Of a DNA stretch of 64,000 bases, positions 37,318 through 46,544 are shown one piece after another. Both the position numbers and the translations under genes were made by a program. Every line of letters begins with the position of its first letter. Positions within the stretch are counted from its first letter, which is position 1. The DNA comes from CAWFPR01 sp963817635 (lineage in GTDB: Bacteria > Acidobacteriota > Vicinamibacteria > Vicinamibacterales > 2-12-FULL-66-21), in NCBI GenBank assembly GCA_963817635.1, contig CAWFPR010000021.1, forward strand, positions 20,318 to 84,317, written 5' to 3'. The notes under the pieces are model-generated. The model was not told where the DNA came from. It made no database searches and worked only from the letters and a program-made list of their open reading frames with translations.

Positions 37318-38610
37318 ATGAGCAACGCAGGCGATCAGAAGATCGGCTTCTGGGCGGTGGTCGCCATCGGCGTCGGTGGAATGGTCGGGGGCGGGATCTT
37401 CGCGGTGCTGGGGCTGGCGGTTCAACTGGCGCGCGGCGGCACGCCGGTGGCCTTTGCGCTGGCGGGCGTGGTGGCGCTGCTGACGACGTATTCGTACGCG
37501 AAGCTGTCGGTCGCGTATCCGAGTCGCGGTGGAACGGTGACCTTTCTCGACCGGACGCTCGGGGCCGGCATGCTCACCGGCAGCCTGAACGTGCTGTTGT
37601 GGCTGAGTTACGTGGTGATGATGTCCCTGTATGCGCTCGCGTTTGGCGGTTACGGTGCGGCGTTTCTGCCGGCGGCATGGCAGGCGACGGGCAAACATGC
37701 GCTCATCAGTCTCAGCGTGATCGTGATTACCGGGCTGAACCTGCTCAGCGCCGGGTTGATCGGCAAGGCGGAAATCTGGATCGTGGGATTGAAGGTGACA
37801 ATCCTGCTGGTGTTTGTCGGTGCCGGGTTTGCCGGTGTCAGGACCGCGCGAATCGCGCCTGGCTCGTGGTCGCCGCCGCTGCAGCTGGCCTCGGGCGGGA
37901 TGATCATCTTTCTGGCCTACGAAGGGTTCGAGCTGATCGCCAACACCGCGCGCGACGTCCGGGACGCCTCGCGCACGCTGCCGCGCGCGTACTATACAGC
38001 GGTCGGGTTCGTGATCGGATTGTACGTACTGGTCTCGCTCGTCACGGTGGGCAATCTCCCGGTGGACACGATCGTTGCGTCAAAGGACTACGCGCTCGCG
38101 GAAGCCGCTCGACCGTTTCTCGGGCAGACCGGCTTCACCCTGATCGCAGTCGCCGCGATGTTGTCCACCGCTTCTGCGATCAACGCCACGCTCTACGGCG
38201 CGGCGCGGTTGAGCTACTGCATCGCGCGCGACGGCGAATTGCCGGCAATACTGGAACGGAAGGTGTGGGGCAAGCCGATGGAAGGCCTGTTGATCACCGC
38301 CGGGCTGACGCTGTTGGTGGCCAACGCGTTTGACCTGACCAGCATCTCGACGCTGGGCAGCGCCGGGTTTCTGTTGATCTTCGCCGCCGTGAACGGCGCC
38401 AACGCGCGGCGCGCCCCGCAAACCAACAGCCGCCGCTCGATTTCGGCCGCCGGGGCCGTCGCGTGCCTTGCGGCGCTGAGCGCGTTGGTGTGGCAGACGG
38501 CGCGGACCGGGCCCGGCAAGTTGTGGGTACTGGCGGCGATGGCCGGCCTGGCGGTGACGATCGAGGGCGCCTACCGGCTGGCGAAACGGGAGATCCGATT
38601 GCACGACTGA
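37318..38610 (+). CDS. APC-superfamily amino acid permease
   Basis: A 430-aa protein with about 12 membrane helices. The first contains the substrate-binding GVGGMVGGGIFAVLGLA motif of the APC family; helix 6 contains FLAYEGFELIANTARDV. It lies 14 bases after kinase 3 on the same strand, so it may be co-transcribed. Substrate unknown. Confidence 0.92.
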   Translation: MSNAGDQKIGFWAVVAIGVGGMVGGGIFAVLGLAVQLARGGTPVAFALAGVVALLTTYSYAKLSVAYPSRGGTVTFLDRTLGAGMLTGSLNVLLWLSYVVMMSLYALAFGGYGAAFLPAAWQATGKHALISLSVIVITGLNLLSAGLIGKAEIWIVGLKVTILLVFVGAGFAGVRTARIAPGSWSPPLQLASGGMIIFLAYEGFELIANTARDVRDASRTLPRAYYTAVGFVIGLYVLVSLVTVGNLPVDTIVASKDYALAEAARPFLGQTGFTLIAVAAMLSTASAINATLYGAARLSYCIARDGELPAILERKVWGKPMEGLLITAGLTLLVANAFDLTSISTLGSAGFLLIFAAVNGANARRAPQTNSRRSISAAGAVACLAALSALVWQTARTGPGKLWVLAAMAGLAVTIEGAYRLAKREIRLHD

Positions 38611-38732
38611 CAGCCGGTTCGATGCGACCGTCTTGAGGGAGCCGTGGATGTAGCCTGCCGGCTGCACGCGACGGTCATGTCCTCGCCGGGCCGGCTGGCT
38701 TCCGACGTGCACGTTTCGCCCACCGCCGGCGC

Positions 38733-38819
38733 AGCCAGCTCGCCGAAGTGATTGCTGCCCCAGCAGTAGATGTGACGATCGAGATCGATCGGGCAGGCAT
38801 GCTCGCTGCCGGCGGTCAT
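38733..38819 (-). pseudogene. RCC1-repeat fragment
   Basis: MTAGSEHACPIDLDRHIYCW then GSNHFGELA matches one blade of an RCC1 (regulator of chromosome condensation) propeller, with the typical C...YCWG pattern. Nothing else of such a protein is readable in any frame around it. Its ATG overlaps the stop of the aspartic protease gene. Confidence 0.6.
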
Positions 38820-39604
38820 CTGTGCGAACCGATGCGCGCCACCAGACAGCTCCCGCCCGCGGCGAACGACACGGTCGCGAAGCGGTGCAGCGGCAGCAGA
38901 CCGTCCGCATTCGGATCGGTCCGCTCCACGTTGTAGGCGGTGACATCCTTCAGCACGATCGCGCCGACGCGTAGCCGCCGGAGCGTCGACGTCGCCTCGC
39001 GCGGACGCTGACTGCGAAAGAGAATCGGCGCCTCCGCGCCGGTGTCCGGTACGAGGCGCAGGGCGGTCCCGGAATCCTGCTCGACCGTCATCACGAAGCG
39101 CCCTTCCGCCTGGACCAGGCGCACGGCGTCGGCCGTGTCACACGTCACCGGCCCGTCCCACGTGAGCTTCGCGTGCTGATAGTCGAGTGTATAGTTGAAC
39201 GCCGACAGGAAATCCTGGCCCAGCACGCCGCGAACGCCGGGGCCGATCGCGGCAAGCCGCGCCTGGGGCAGCACCGGCGCGAGGAGGTTGTCGACCCGGG
39301 CCGCCGCGATGGAAAGCGAAGCCAGGCGGACCACCGTCCGCAGCTCGCTGCCGGCACTGGTCACCACCTCCGACTTCGCGACGACGGGGGCCTCGAGCTC
39401 CCGGCTGAGTGAATCGGAGACGAGGGACCGCGACGTCCCCGTGTCGAGCAGGAACCGGTACGGACCCGACCCGTTGACCGTGACGTCAACGATGATGCCG
39501 CCCTGGGCGTCGATCGCCAGAGGCACGGCGGGCCTTGACCGATCGGCGGCCGAGGCTGGCAGGACGGACGAGATCAGGGCGACGAGAACGGCGAATCTGG
39601 ACAC
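38816..39604 (-). CDS. Exported retropepsin-like aspartic protease
   Basis: The likely start is the GTG at 39604 (SRFAVLVALISSVLPASAAD follows), giving a signal peptide; longer starts would spoil it. The first active-site motif is FLLDTGTSRSLVS and the flap/second part is VLGQDFLSAFNYTLDY. A second Asp motif appears late as LVPDTGAEAPIL, suggesting a two-lobed single-chain form. About 262 aa. It probably acts in the periplasm or outside the cell. Confidence 0.82.
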   Translation of the reverse strand: MSRFAVLVALISSVLPASAADRSRPAVPLAIDAQGGIIVDVTVNGSGPYRFLLDTGTSRSLVSDSLSRELEAPVVAKSEVVTSAGSELRTVVRLASLSIAAARVDNLLAPVLPQARLAAIGPGVRGVLGQDFLSAFNYTLDYQHAKLTWDGPVTCDTADAVRLVQAEGRFVMTVEQDSGTALRLVPDTGAEAPILFRSQRPREATSTLRRLRVGAIVLKDVTAYNVERTDPNADGLLPLHRFATVSFAAGGSCLVARIGSHR

Positions 39605-39702
39605 GCGGCACCTCGCCTGCGAAGGTGCCGCCCCGAGGCCTCCCGGGTCGTGAGGCCGCTGGTACCAATCGATGATGATGCTGCCTGGGCGATGATGGAG
39701 TT

Positions 39703-41844
39703 GTGAGGGACCGCGTGGTCTTCGAATTCGGCGACATCCGCGTCGATCTCGGACGCATGGCGGCAACGCGCGCCGGCGCCCCTATCCCGCTGGAGCCGAA
39801 GGCTTTCGACGTGCTCGTCCACCTGATCGAGCGCCGCGACCGGCTCGTCACGAAAGACGAACTGCTCGACGCGGTCTGGGCCGGCACCTTCGTCACCCCC
39901 AACGTCCTCACCCGGGCCATCACCCAGGTCCGGAAGGCGCTCGGCGACGATGCCAGCGACGCGCGATACATCGAAACGGCGGCGAAACGCGGCTACCGAT
40001 TCATCGCGCCGGTCACCGTTGTCGCCCCATTTCCAGCCGAAACCGAGACGACTCCTCCGGTCGCCAGGACGTCTATCCCGATGCCTCCCGCGCCCGCGCC
40101 GCGGCGCGCGATGGTGATCGCGGCGGCGCTCGTGGTGGCCGCGGCCGGGGTGACGGCCGCCATCGTGCTTCTGAACCGCCCCCGCCAGGCCGCTCCGGCC
40201 TCGGACCTGCAACTGAGGCGGATCACGAACCGGCGCGGCTTCAGCGGCACTCCGGCGCTCTCGCTCGACGGACGCTCGCTGGTGTATTCGTCCGACGCCA
40301 GCGGCGCGCTCGAGCTGTATGTCGGGAGCCTGACGCCGGGCGTGCCGGAAGCGCAGCTGACGCACGACGGCGGCCACAACATGCAGCCGGCGTGGTCGCC
40401 CGACGGCCAGTGGATCGCCTACCACTCGCTCATGCGCGGCGGCGTCTGGATCGTGGCGGCGACCGGCGGCGCGCCGCGGCAGATCACCGACTTCGGATCG
40501 GATCCGGCGTGGTCGCCCGACAGCGGCACGCTCGTCTTCACCTCAGACGCTGGAGGCCTCGCTGGCCAGTCGAACCTGTGGACGGTCGAGCGTGACGGCT
40601 CGGACCGCAAGCCGCTCACGCAGGTCGGCACACCGGCTGGCGGCCATCGGGCGCCGGCCTGGTCGCACGACGGGCGGTTCATCGCGTTCGTCGTGGGGCA
40701 CGGCGGCTGGACGATGCAGATCTGGATCCTCACCGTGGCCACCGGTGAGCAGCAGTTGATCGAAACATCGTCGAACGGCGCCGACCCCGCGTTCGCGCCG
40801 GACGATCGCGCCGTCATCTGGGGCGGCTCGACGGCGACGGGGAACGGACGCCTGTTCCGTCGCGCGATCGACGCCGACGGCCGTCCGGCCGGCGACACCC
40901 AGACGCTGTTCCCGTTCGACGGCGGCATCGTCGAAGGCGTCAGCGTCGCGTCCAACGGCGCGCTCGTCTTCGCGGGGAAGGCGATGGACGCGAATCTGTG
41001 GGCCGTGGACGTCGGCGCGAACGGCCGCGGCGGCGAGCCTACGCGGCTGACCGACGACGTGGCACGCACCACGCATCCCGAGTACTCGCCCGACGGCCGC
41101 ATCGCGTACCAACAGGTCCCGATCGGGTCGCCCGCGACGGTCTGGACGGTGAAGGACGACGGCAGCGGCAGGACCGCTTTCATTCCTGGGATTGACGCGT
41201 TCGAACCGCAATGGGATCTGCCGCGCGGGCGCATGCTGATCATGCGCGGGCTCGAGCAGGACTGGGAGCTGGCGTGGGTCGATCTCGCGTCGCGCCGCCT
41301 CACGCCGGCCGGCATTCCCACGCGCGCCATGCTGAGCCCGCGGCTGTCGCCGGACGCGAAGTCGATCGCCTTCCACGTGATCGACAAGGGCGGCCGGATG
41401 AGTGTCTGGACGACGACGCTCGACGGGCATCGCACGCTGGTGGCGACGGATCCGGAAGCGGCCTCGTATCCGGCGTGGTCGCCAGACGGCGCATGGCTCG
41501 CTGTCGAGCTGAGGCGCGGCGACTCGACCGAGATTGGTCTCGTCTCCCCTGCCGGCGGCGAGGTGACGCAGTTGACCGACGCGAGAGGCCAGAGCTGGCC
41601 ACACTCGTGGGCGCCTGACAACGAACGCATCGCGTTCGCCGGCCAGCGCGACGGCGTCTGGAACGTCTACACCGTGTCGCGGGTCACGCGCCAGGTGACG
41701 CAGGTCACCTTCTTCACGTCCGCGGCCGGATACGTCCGCTATCCGGCGTGGTCGCCGCGAGGCTCGCGCGTGGTCTTCGAACGCTCGCAAGATACGGTGA
41801 ACGTCTGGATGGCCACGCTACCGCCATCCGGGCCGCCGCAATAG
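39703..41844 (+). CDS. CadC-like transmembrane regulator: wHTH + TolB/PD40 propeller
   Basis: A 713-aa protein from a GTG at 39703. Residues 1-100 are an OmpR/ToxR-type winged helix (LEPKAFDVLVHLIERRDRLV, RKALGDDASDARYIETAAKR, GYRF). One helix lies at ~127-148 (RAMVIAAALVVAAAGVTAAI). The rest is a long propeller with repeated WSPDG motifs. The layout is that of a one-component membrane receptor that senses with the periplasmic propeller and binds DNA with the N-terminus. It is divergent from the aspartic protease (99 bases), a possible target. Confidence 0.9.
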   Translation: MRDRVVFEFGDIRVDLGRMAATRAGAPIPLEPKAFDVLVHLIERRDRLVTKDELLDAVWAGTFVTPNVLTRAITQVRKALGDDASDARYIETAAKRGYRFIAPVTVVAPFPAETETTPPVARTSIPMPPAPAPRRAMVIAAALVVAAAGVTAAIVLLNRPRQAAPASDLQLRRITNRRGFSGTPALSLDGRSLVYSSDASGALELYVGSLTPGVPEAQLTHDGGHNMQPAWSPDGQWIAYHSLMRGGVWIVAATGGAPRQITDFGSDPAWSPDSGTLVFTSDAGGLAGQSNLWTVERDGSDRKPLTQVGTPAGGHRAPAWSHDGRFIAFVVGHGGWTMQIWILTVATGEQQLIETSSNGADPAFAPDDRAVIWGGSTATGNGRLFRRAIDADGRPAGDTQTLFPFDGGIVEGVSVASNGALVFAGKAMDANLWAVDVGANGRGGEPTRLTDDVARTTHPEYSPDGRIAYQQVPIGSPATVWTVKDDGSGRTAFIPGIDAFEPQWDLPRGRMLIMRGLEQDWELAWVDLASRRLTPAGIPTRAMLSPRLSPDAKSIAFHVIDKGGRMSVWTTTLDGHRTLVATDPEAASYPAWSPDGAWLAVELRRGDSTEIGLVSPAGGEVTQLTDARGQSWPHSWAPDNERIAFAGQRDGVWNVYTVSRVTRQVTQVTFFTSAAGYVRYPAWSPRGSRVVFERSQDTVNVWMATLPPSGPPQ

Positions 41845-42227
41845 CGCCGCACACCCACGTCGCGAATCGAGGAATTGCATGGAGGCCGGTACGGCCACGT
41901 CGTCCCCGACGGGAGGACCGCGCGTCGCGCCTCGCGGACGCGCTCGTGCGGCACGGGCCCTATCACTCCACGCCCGAGGTCAGACGGTGGTTGTGAGAGC
42001 TTACTTGACCGTCGATTGGACGGCGGCCCGCTCCTGGCGCGCTGCGATCCGGAGTGGCGCGACCAAGACGCGCGGTCTCAGCGAGGATTTCACGCGCACG
42101 GTCGGGGCGTCCCGATCCCGCCTCGACAAGCGCCCTTGCCGCTCGTCGCGATGATGGAGCCCGCCGACTTCGGGCCGCCGAGTCAGACGCGCGACCCAGC
42201 AATTGACGGAGATGAATGTGAGATACG
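41845..42227. other. Region of decayed sequence
   Basis: Short open stretches on both strands, none with a recognisable family. A plus-strand tail LVRHGPYHSTPEVRRWL before a stop at 41996 and a minus-strand RALVEAGSGRPDRAREIL look like ends of lost genes. I cannot name either. Confidence 0.35.
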
Positions 42228-42753
42228 GCGGAGCTGGTTGGGCCGCCGATCGGTCCCGCGGCCAACGAGTACTACCCAGCGCTCGGCGCCGACGGCAGCC
42301 TGTCCTTCGTTTCGGATCGCGACGGAGCGACTCGGCTCTACAAGGCACAGGCGGCGCGCCGACGGTGGCTTCGACGCGCCTGCGCCATTTCGATCATCGA
42401 CCGTCGGACTCGTAGCGGGAGACACGGCCCTGGCCCCCGACGAGAGCTACTTGCTCGTGACGCCGAAGCCACAGGGTTCGACAGCTCGTGGGGACCTCCA
42501 CGTGTCGTTCCGCCGCACCGATGGCAGCTGGAGCGATCTGATTCGTCTGGACGACACGATCAACACACCGGATCACGAGTGGTGTCCGATGGTGACGCCC
42601 GACGGCAAGTACCTGTTCTTCTCACGCCTGAGGGGACCGGCCGGCCCTCCGTGGGCGGCTACCACGATCGGCGACGTCTACTGGATGGACGCGCGCGTCC
42701 TCGAGAAATACCGTCCGTCAGTCAGCGCGCCGGACCGCGCCGATAGGCGATAG
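42228..42753 (+). pseudogene. PD40/TolB-like fragment with frameshift
   Basis: Readable pieces are EYYPALGADGSLSFVSDRDG in one frame and GDTALAPDESYLLVTPKPQG, SWSDLIRLDDTINTPDHEW, TPDGKYLFFSRLRG in another. They are typical of WD40-like PD40 proteins related to TolB. The frame changes near 42365 and no start is visible. Confidence 0.6.
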
Positions 42754-42896
42754 TAGAGGCCTCCCCGACGGGCCGCGTCCTCCGGTTGGGCGTTAACGGA
42801 CTCCCTTCAGGGCACGGAAAACCCGCCCCATCCACCCAGACAACATACAATGACGACCGTCCCGGAGGATCCGCGCTGCCCGTCGAACCCGGCTTG

Positions 42897-43110
42897 AATC
42901 TGTTGCCGCCGGCCGGGATCGACACGAGCCCTGAGTTGAACGTTGGCGCAATGATCAGCCTCGCACCATCGGGGCTCCAGGAACCGCCGCGAGCCGTCGG
43001 CGCGTCGCCGAGCACGGCTGGCGTGCCTCCGGTGACCCCGAACCTTCTTCAGCTTGCCTCCCGCGGTGAAGGCGACCCACTGTCCATCCGGGGAGAAAAA
43101 CGGGTTACCC
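42897..43110 (-). pseudogene. Inverted propeller fragment
   Basis: On the minus strand: GNPFFSPDGQWVAFTAGGKL, then (after one frameshift) VTGGTPAVLGDAPTARGGSW and SPDGARLIIAPTFNSGLVS. This is the blade that normally comes just before the plus-strand GERSHRWPDILPGGKAV found at 43225, but it is in the opposite orientation. Confidence 0.7.
42921..42963 (+). repeat. Fold-back inverted repeat, left arm
   Basis: GACACGAGCCCTGAGTTGAA...ATGATCAGCCTCG is the near-perfect reverse complement of 43121-43164. A spacer of about 157 bases separates the arms. Confidence 0.85.
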
Positions 43111-43120
43111 GCGCCGACGG

Positions 43121-43164
43121 CGCGAGGCTGATCATCGCGCCCACGTTTCAACTCAGGGCTCGTG
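43121..43164 (+). repeat. Fold-back inverted repeat, right arm
   Basis: CGAGGCTGATCATCGCGCCC...CTCAGGGCTCGTGTC. It encodes the same peptide (ARLIIAPTF..GLVS) as the left arm read on the other strand. Confidence 0.85.
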
Positions 43165-44472
43165 TCGCTCTCCGGCCGCGACGGCACCCCGGACCATCAC
43201 CGTGCCGAATCGGGCCTCAGGTGAACGCAGTCACCGCTGGCCGGACATCCTGCCGGGAGGCAAGGCGGTCGTCTTCACGATCGGCACACAGGAGCACTCC
43301 GCCAACTTCGAGGACGCGACGATCGCCGCCATTGACTTGACGTCGCCCGACGCGAAGATCATTACGCTGATCAAGGGCGCAGGCATCGCCCGCTATTCGC
43401 CCAGCGGGCACCTGGTGTACGCGCGCGGCGGACAGCTTTTTGCGGTGCCGTTCGACGCAGACCGGCTCGAGGTCACCGGCCCGGCAACGACCGTGCTGGA
43501 TGGGGTGGCCAGCGATCTGAGCAGCGGTGTCGCCGACTTCGCCATCGCCGGCAATGGCACGCTGATCTATCGGCCCGCGGCCGCTCAAGGCACCGAGCGC
43601 GAATACGTGTGGGTCACTCGCGACGGCCGCGCCGAGACGATCGCGCGCGGCGGACATTTCATCCTGCCGCCAGCGATTTCGCCGGATGGCGCGAAGGTTG
43701 CTCTGAATATCGGCCAGGGCCGCGGAGAGGGTGACCTCTTCGTTTACGACCTGGCCAGCGAGACCATGACCCGGCTGACCTTTGACGGGTCCAGAATGGG
43801 CTCGGTCTGGACCGCTGACGGCAGGCAGATTATTCATGGCGCCAGCTGGGGGGAAGAGAGGGCCTGTACTCGCTCTCGGCGGGCGGGGGCGAGACTGAAC
43901 GGCTGCTGCTCAAGGACGGAGGAGAGTATGCCGTCATCCCGGAAGCCGTGGTGCCATCGAGCGGCGAGGTGATTTACGCGCGAAGCGGCGGTCTGGGCGG
44001 GTGGTCAGTGATGACCTTCACGCCTGGTGACGATGCGCCCAGGCCCCTGCTCGTCAGCCCGTCTGTCGAGGGCGGAACGAGCCTGTCACCGGACGGCAAG
44101 TGGATGGCGTACACCTCTGACGTGTCGGGACAATACGAAGTCTACGTGCAGCCGTTTCCGGGGCCGGGCGGCAAGTGGCAGATCTCGAAGGACGGCGGCA
44201 AGGGCGCGGCCTGGTCGCGCGACGGTCACGAGATCTTCTTTACCCACGGCGACAGGATGATGGTCGTTCCAGTCGAGATCGCGGGGGGCTTCGCCCCTTC
44301 CGCTCCGCGCGAACTGTTCCGCTTCGGGTTTGATTGGAAATCGATACCCACTCGCGACTACGACGTCTCTCCGGACGGCAGGCGTTTCCTCATGAGTCGG
44401 CGTCCGGTTGACGAATCCATCCCGCGCCAGATCGACGTGATCACCAACTTCGCCGCCACCCTGGGCCGTTGA
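43121..44472 (+). pseudogene. C-terminal TolB propeller of a kinase receptor, kinase part lost
   Basis: Starts mid-blade (DGARLIIAPTF) and continues GERSHRWPDILPGGKAVVFT, FAVPFDADRLEVTGPATTVL, SPDGAKVALNIGQG; after a frameshift near 43858 it reads LYSLSAGGGETERLLLKDGG and SPDGRRFLMSRR to the stop at 44472. Further frame breaks lie near 43140 and 43170. No kinase domain or start codon is found upstream on this strand. Confidence 0.8.
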
Positions 44473-44523
44473 TGACGTCCGATCGTCTGGGTCATCGCAG
44501 CGACGCCGGCACGTGCGTGTAGA
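44470..44523 (+). repeat. 54-bp repeat: copy of beta-lactamase gene 3' end
   Basis: Nearly identical to 48766-48819. On the minus strand it encodes the tail FYTHVPASLR and stop, matching YTHVLASLR of the serine hydrolase at 48788. In both places the repeat begins at the stop codon of an upstream plus-strand fragment. Confidence 0.75.
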
Positions 44524-44528
44524 AACAA

Positions 44529-45600
44529 ATGGCTAAAGAACTAAGAGACAATACCGAATTGGCTCATTATCGGATCGTGTCCAAGATCGCCTCGGGTGGC
44601 ATGGGTGAGGTATATCTGGCTGAGGATAGAACACTCAACCGGAAAGTCGCGATCAATATCTCAAAGGGCGTTTTTCAATGGAACAAGAGAACCGGCGAAT
44701 CGCTCAGGAGATCGGTCGAGTTTTTGGAAGAGGCGATCAAGAAGGACCCGAATTACGCTCTTGCCTATTCGGGTTTGGCTGAGAGTTATGTGTTGTACGG
44801 GAGTTACGCCGCCGGGATGCCCCTGGAAGTGATGCCAAAAGCCAGGGCGGCAGCCTTACGGGCGATTGAGTTGGACGATTCGTCGCCCGAGCCACACCTC
44901 GCGCTCGGCATATATCTTTCCACTTTTTCGTGGAATCAGATCGCCGCCGAAAAGGAATTTCTCCGCGCCATTGAACTCAATCCCAATTATCCGTCCGCTC
45001 ATCAACAAGTACGGCAACTATTGTCTGAACGCCATGCAGCGGTTCGATGAGGCAGTCTCCGAAGGCAGGCGGGCCGAGGAACTTGATCCGTTTTCGGCTG
45101 CGATCAGCTCGGATCTGGGATCAAACATCACTCGGGCACGGCGGTATGACGAGGCGATAGCACAATTCGACCGCGCGCTGGCGCTCGATCCGAACTTTTC
45201 TGCCACCCGCATGGCTAAAGGGATCGTCTATCAGGCTAAAGGTCAGCATGCAGAAGCGATCGCCGAATTTCGAAAGGCTATTGCCCTGGGTGATGATCCA
45301 ATGGCAAAAGTGCTTCTCGCTCGTTCGCTGGCAAAGTCGGGTCAAAAGGATGAAGCAATGAAATTGCGGGACGAATTACTGTCGGATTCCTCCCGTCGCT
45401 ATGTTCCGAGTTCAGGTGTCGCGATCGTCCTGGCCGCCCTTGGCGACAAGGATAAGGCGTTTGTCTGGCTCGAGAGAGACGTCGCCGAGCGCTCCCAGCG
45501 CCCGCCGCTTTTTTCAGTCAATCCTATATTCGACGATCTCCGCGACGACCCTCGTTTTAGTGATCTCATCAAACGTGTGGAGGCGTCAAGATTGGATTGA
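44529..45600 (+). pseudogene. Kinase start fused to TPR domain, AT-rich, frameshifted
   Basis: It begins MAKELRDNTELAHYRIVSKI with the loop ASGGMGEVYLAEDRTLNRKV, then jumps directly to WNKRTGESLRRSVEFLEEAI, a TPR region usually found 300+ residues later in kinase-TPR proteins. The whole catalytic domain is missing. Three or more TPRs follow (KDPNYALAYSGLAESYVLYG and others). A one-base insertion near 45010 splits the frame (without it, HQQYGNYCLNAMQRFDEAV). Base composition is visibly more AT-rich than the neighbours, which suggests transfer from a different lineage, possibly a Blastocatellia-like relative. Confidence 0.75.
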
Positions 45601-45720
45601 CGCCAGGCGACGGCATCCTCGATTCGCCAGCGGCGTCATGGTGGCTGGCTGTGCATCGAACACCACGCAGGCGTGCCCGCCGCGCAGGAGGCGGCGCACC
45701 ATGCTGCAGGAAGGCTCCAG

Positions 45721-46404
45721 ATGAATGCGTTGACTGCGATCGGCGTGGGGGCCCTGGCCGTCGTCTCCATTACCAGCCACGAGGCGGCTCACGGCTTCGT
45801 GGCCGACCGCCTCGGCGATCCCACCGCGCGCGAGCGCGGCCGGCTCACGCTGAACCCGATTCCTCACATCGACTTGTTCTTCACGATCCTGCTGCCGGTC
45901 TTCCTCATCCTTTCCCGTTCGGGCTTCATCTTCGGAGGTGCGAAGCCGGTTCCCGTGGACGTCTCCCGGTTGAAGAATCCGCGACGGGACTGGGCCCTCG
46001 TCGGTGCGGCCGGGCCGGGCATGAATGTGCTCATTGCCATCGGGCTGACAGCCGTTCTGTCAGCCCTGACGCTCGTGGGTCTGGTCGGCACCACATCGAA
46101 CCTGACGGAGATCCTGGCGGTCGGGATCTTCCTGAACGCGCTGCTCGCCGTCTTCAACCTGATCCCTATCCCACCGCTCGACGGATCACGGGTCGTTCAG
46201 TATTTTCTCTCCGGGGAGACCCTCGACCTGTACCGTCGCCTTGAGCAGTTCGGCCTGTTCATCATCGTGGCGCTGGTGTTCCTGCTCCCGCAGCTCCAGG
46301 TCCCGCTCGCCGGAGCCATCTTCGGTCTCGTCGAACTCATCACTACTCCGTTTGGAGTGGCGGATTACGTGGAGCCGCTGGTACGCAGCCTGCTGTTCGG
46401 CTGA
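45721..46404 (+). CDS. Site-2 protease family (M50) membrane metalloprotease
   Basis: A 227-aa protein from the ATG at 45721, with AGGAAGG eight bases upstream. Zinc motif HEAAH in ITSHEAAHGFVADRLGDPT; third ligand region NLIPIPPLDGSRV (NPxDG-type). Five to six helices. A short form without PDZ, like the SREBPP/rip-type enzymes in many bacteria. It lies just upstream of ftsH on the same strand. Confidence 0.92.
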   Translation: MNALTAIGVGALAVVSITSHEAAHGFVADRLGDPTARERGRLTLNPIPHIDLFFTILLPVFLILSRSGFIFGGAKPVPVDVSRLKNPRRDWALVGAAGPGMNVLIAIGLTAVLSALTLVGLVGTTSNLTEILAVGIFLNALLAVFNLIPIPPLDGSRVVQYFLSGETLDLYRRLEQFGLFIIVALVFLLPQLQVPLAGAIFGLVELITTPFGVADYVEPLVRSLLFG

Positions 46405-46414
46405 ACCATGGCCG

Positions 46415-46444
46415 ATTGAGGGGGGCATAATTGAGGAGGCCATA
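46415..46444 (+). repeat. Tandem 15-bp repeat upstream of ftsH
   Basis: ATTGAGGGGGGCATA is followed directly by ATTGAGGAGGCCATA. Each unit ends in a CATAAT-like -10 sequence, so this may be a duplicated promoter. Confidence 0.5.
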
Positions 46445-46544
46445 ATAGACGAGCGCCTCGATCTCGACGGCCTCCTTTCGCGGCGCGCTTGCCTGGGCAC
46501 GAGAGCCCGTGGAACCTGCGCCTGTGGCAGCATGGCGGCTGAAC

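Noticed and set aside
42228..42753. A functional PD40 protein gene
   Set aside because: No start codon or signal peptide in frame and at least one frame break; treated as a fragment.
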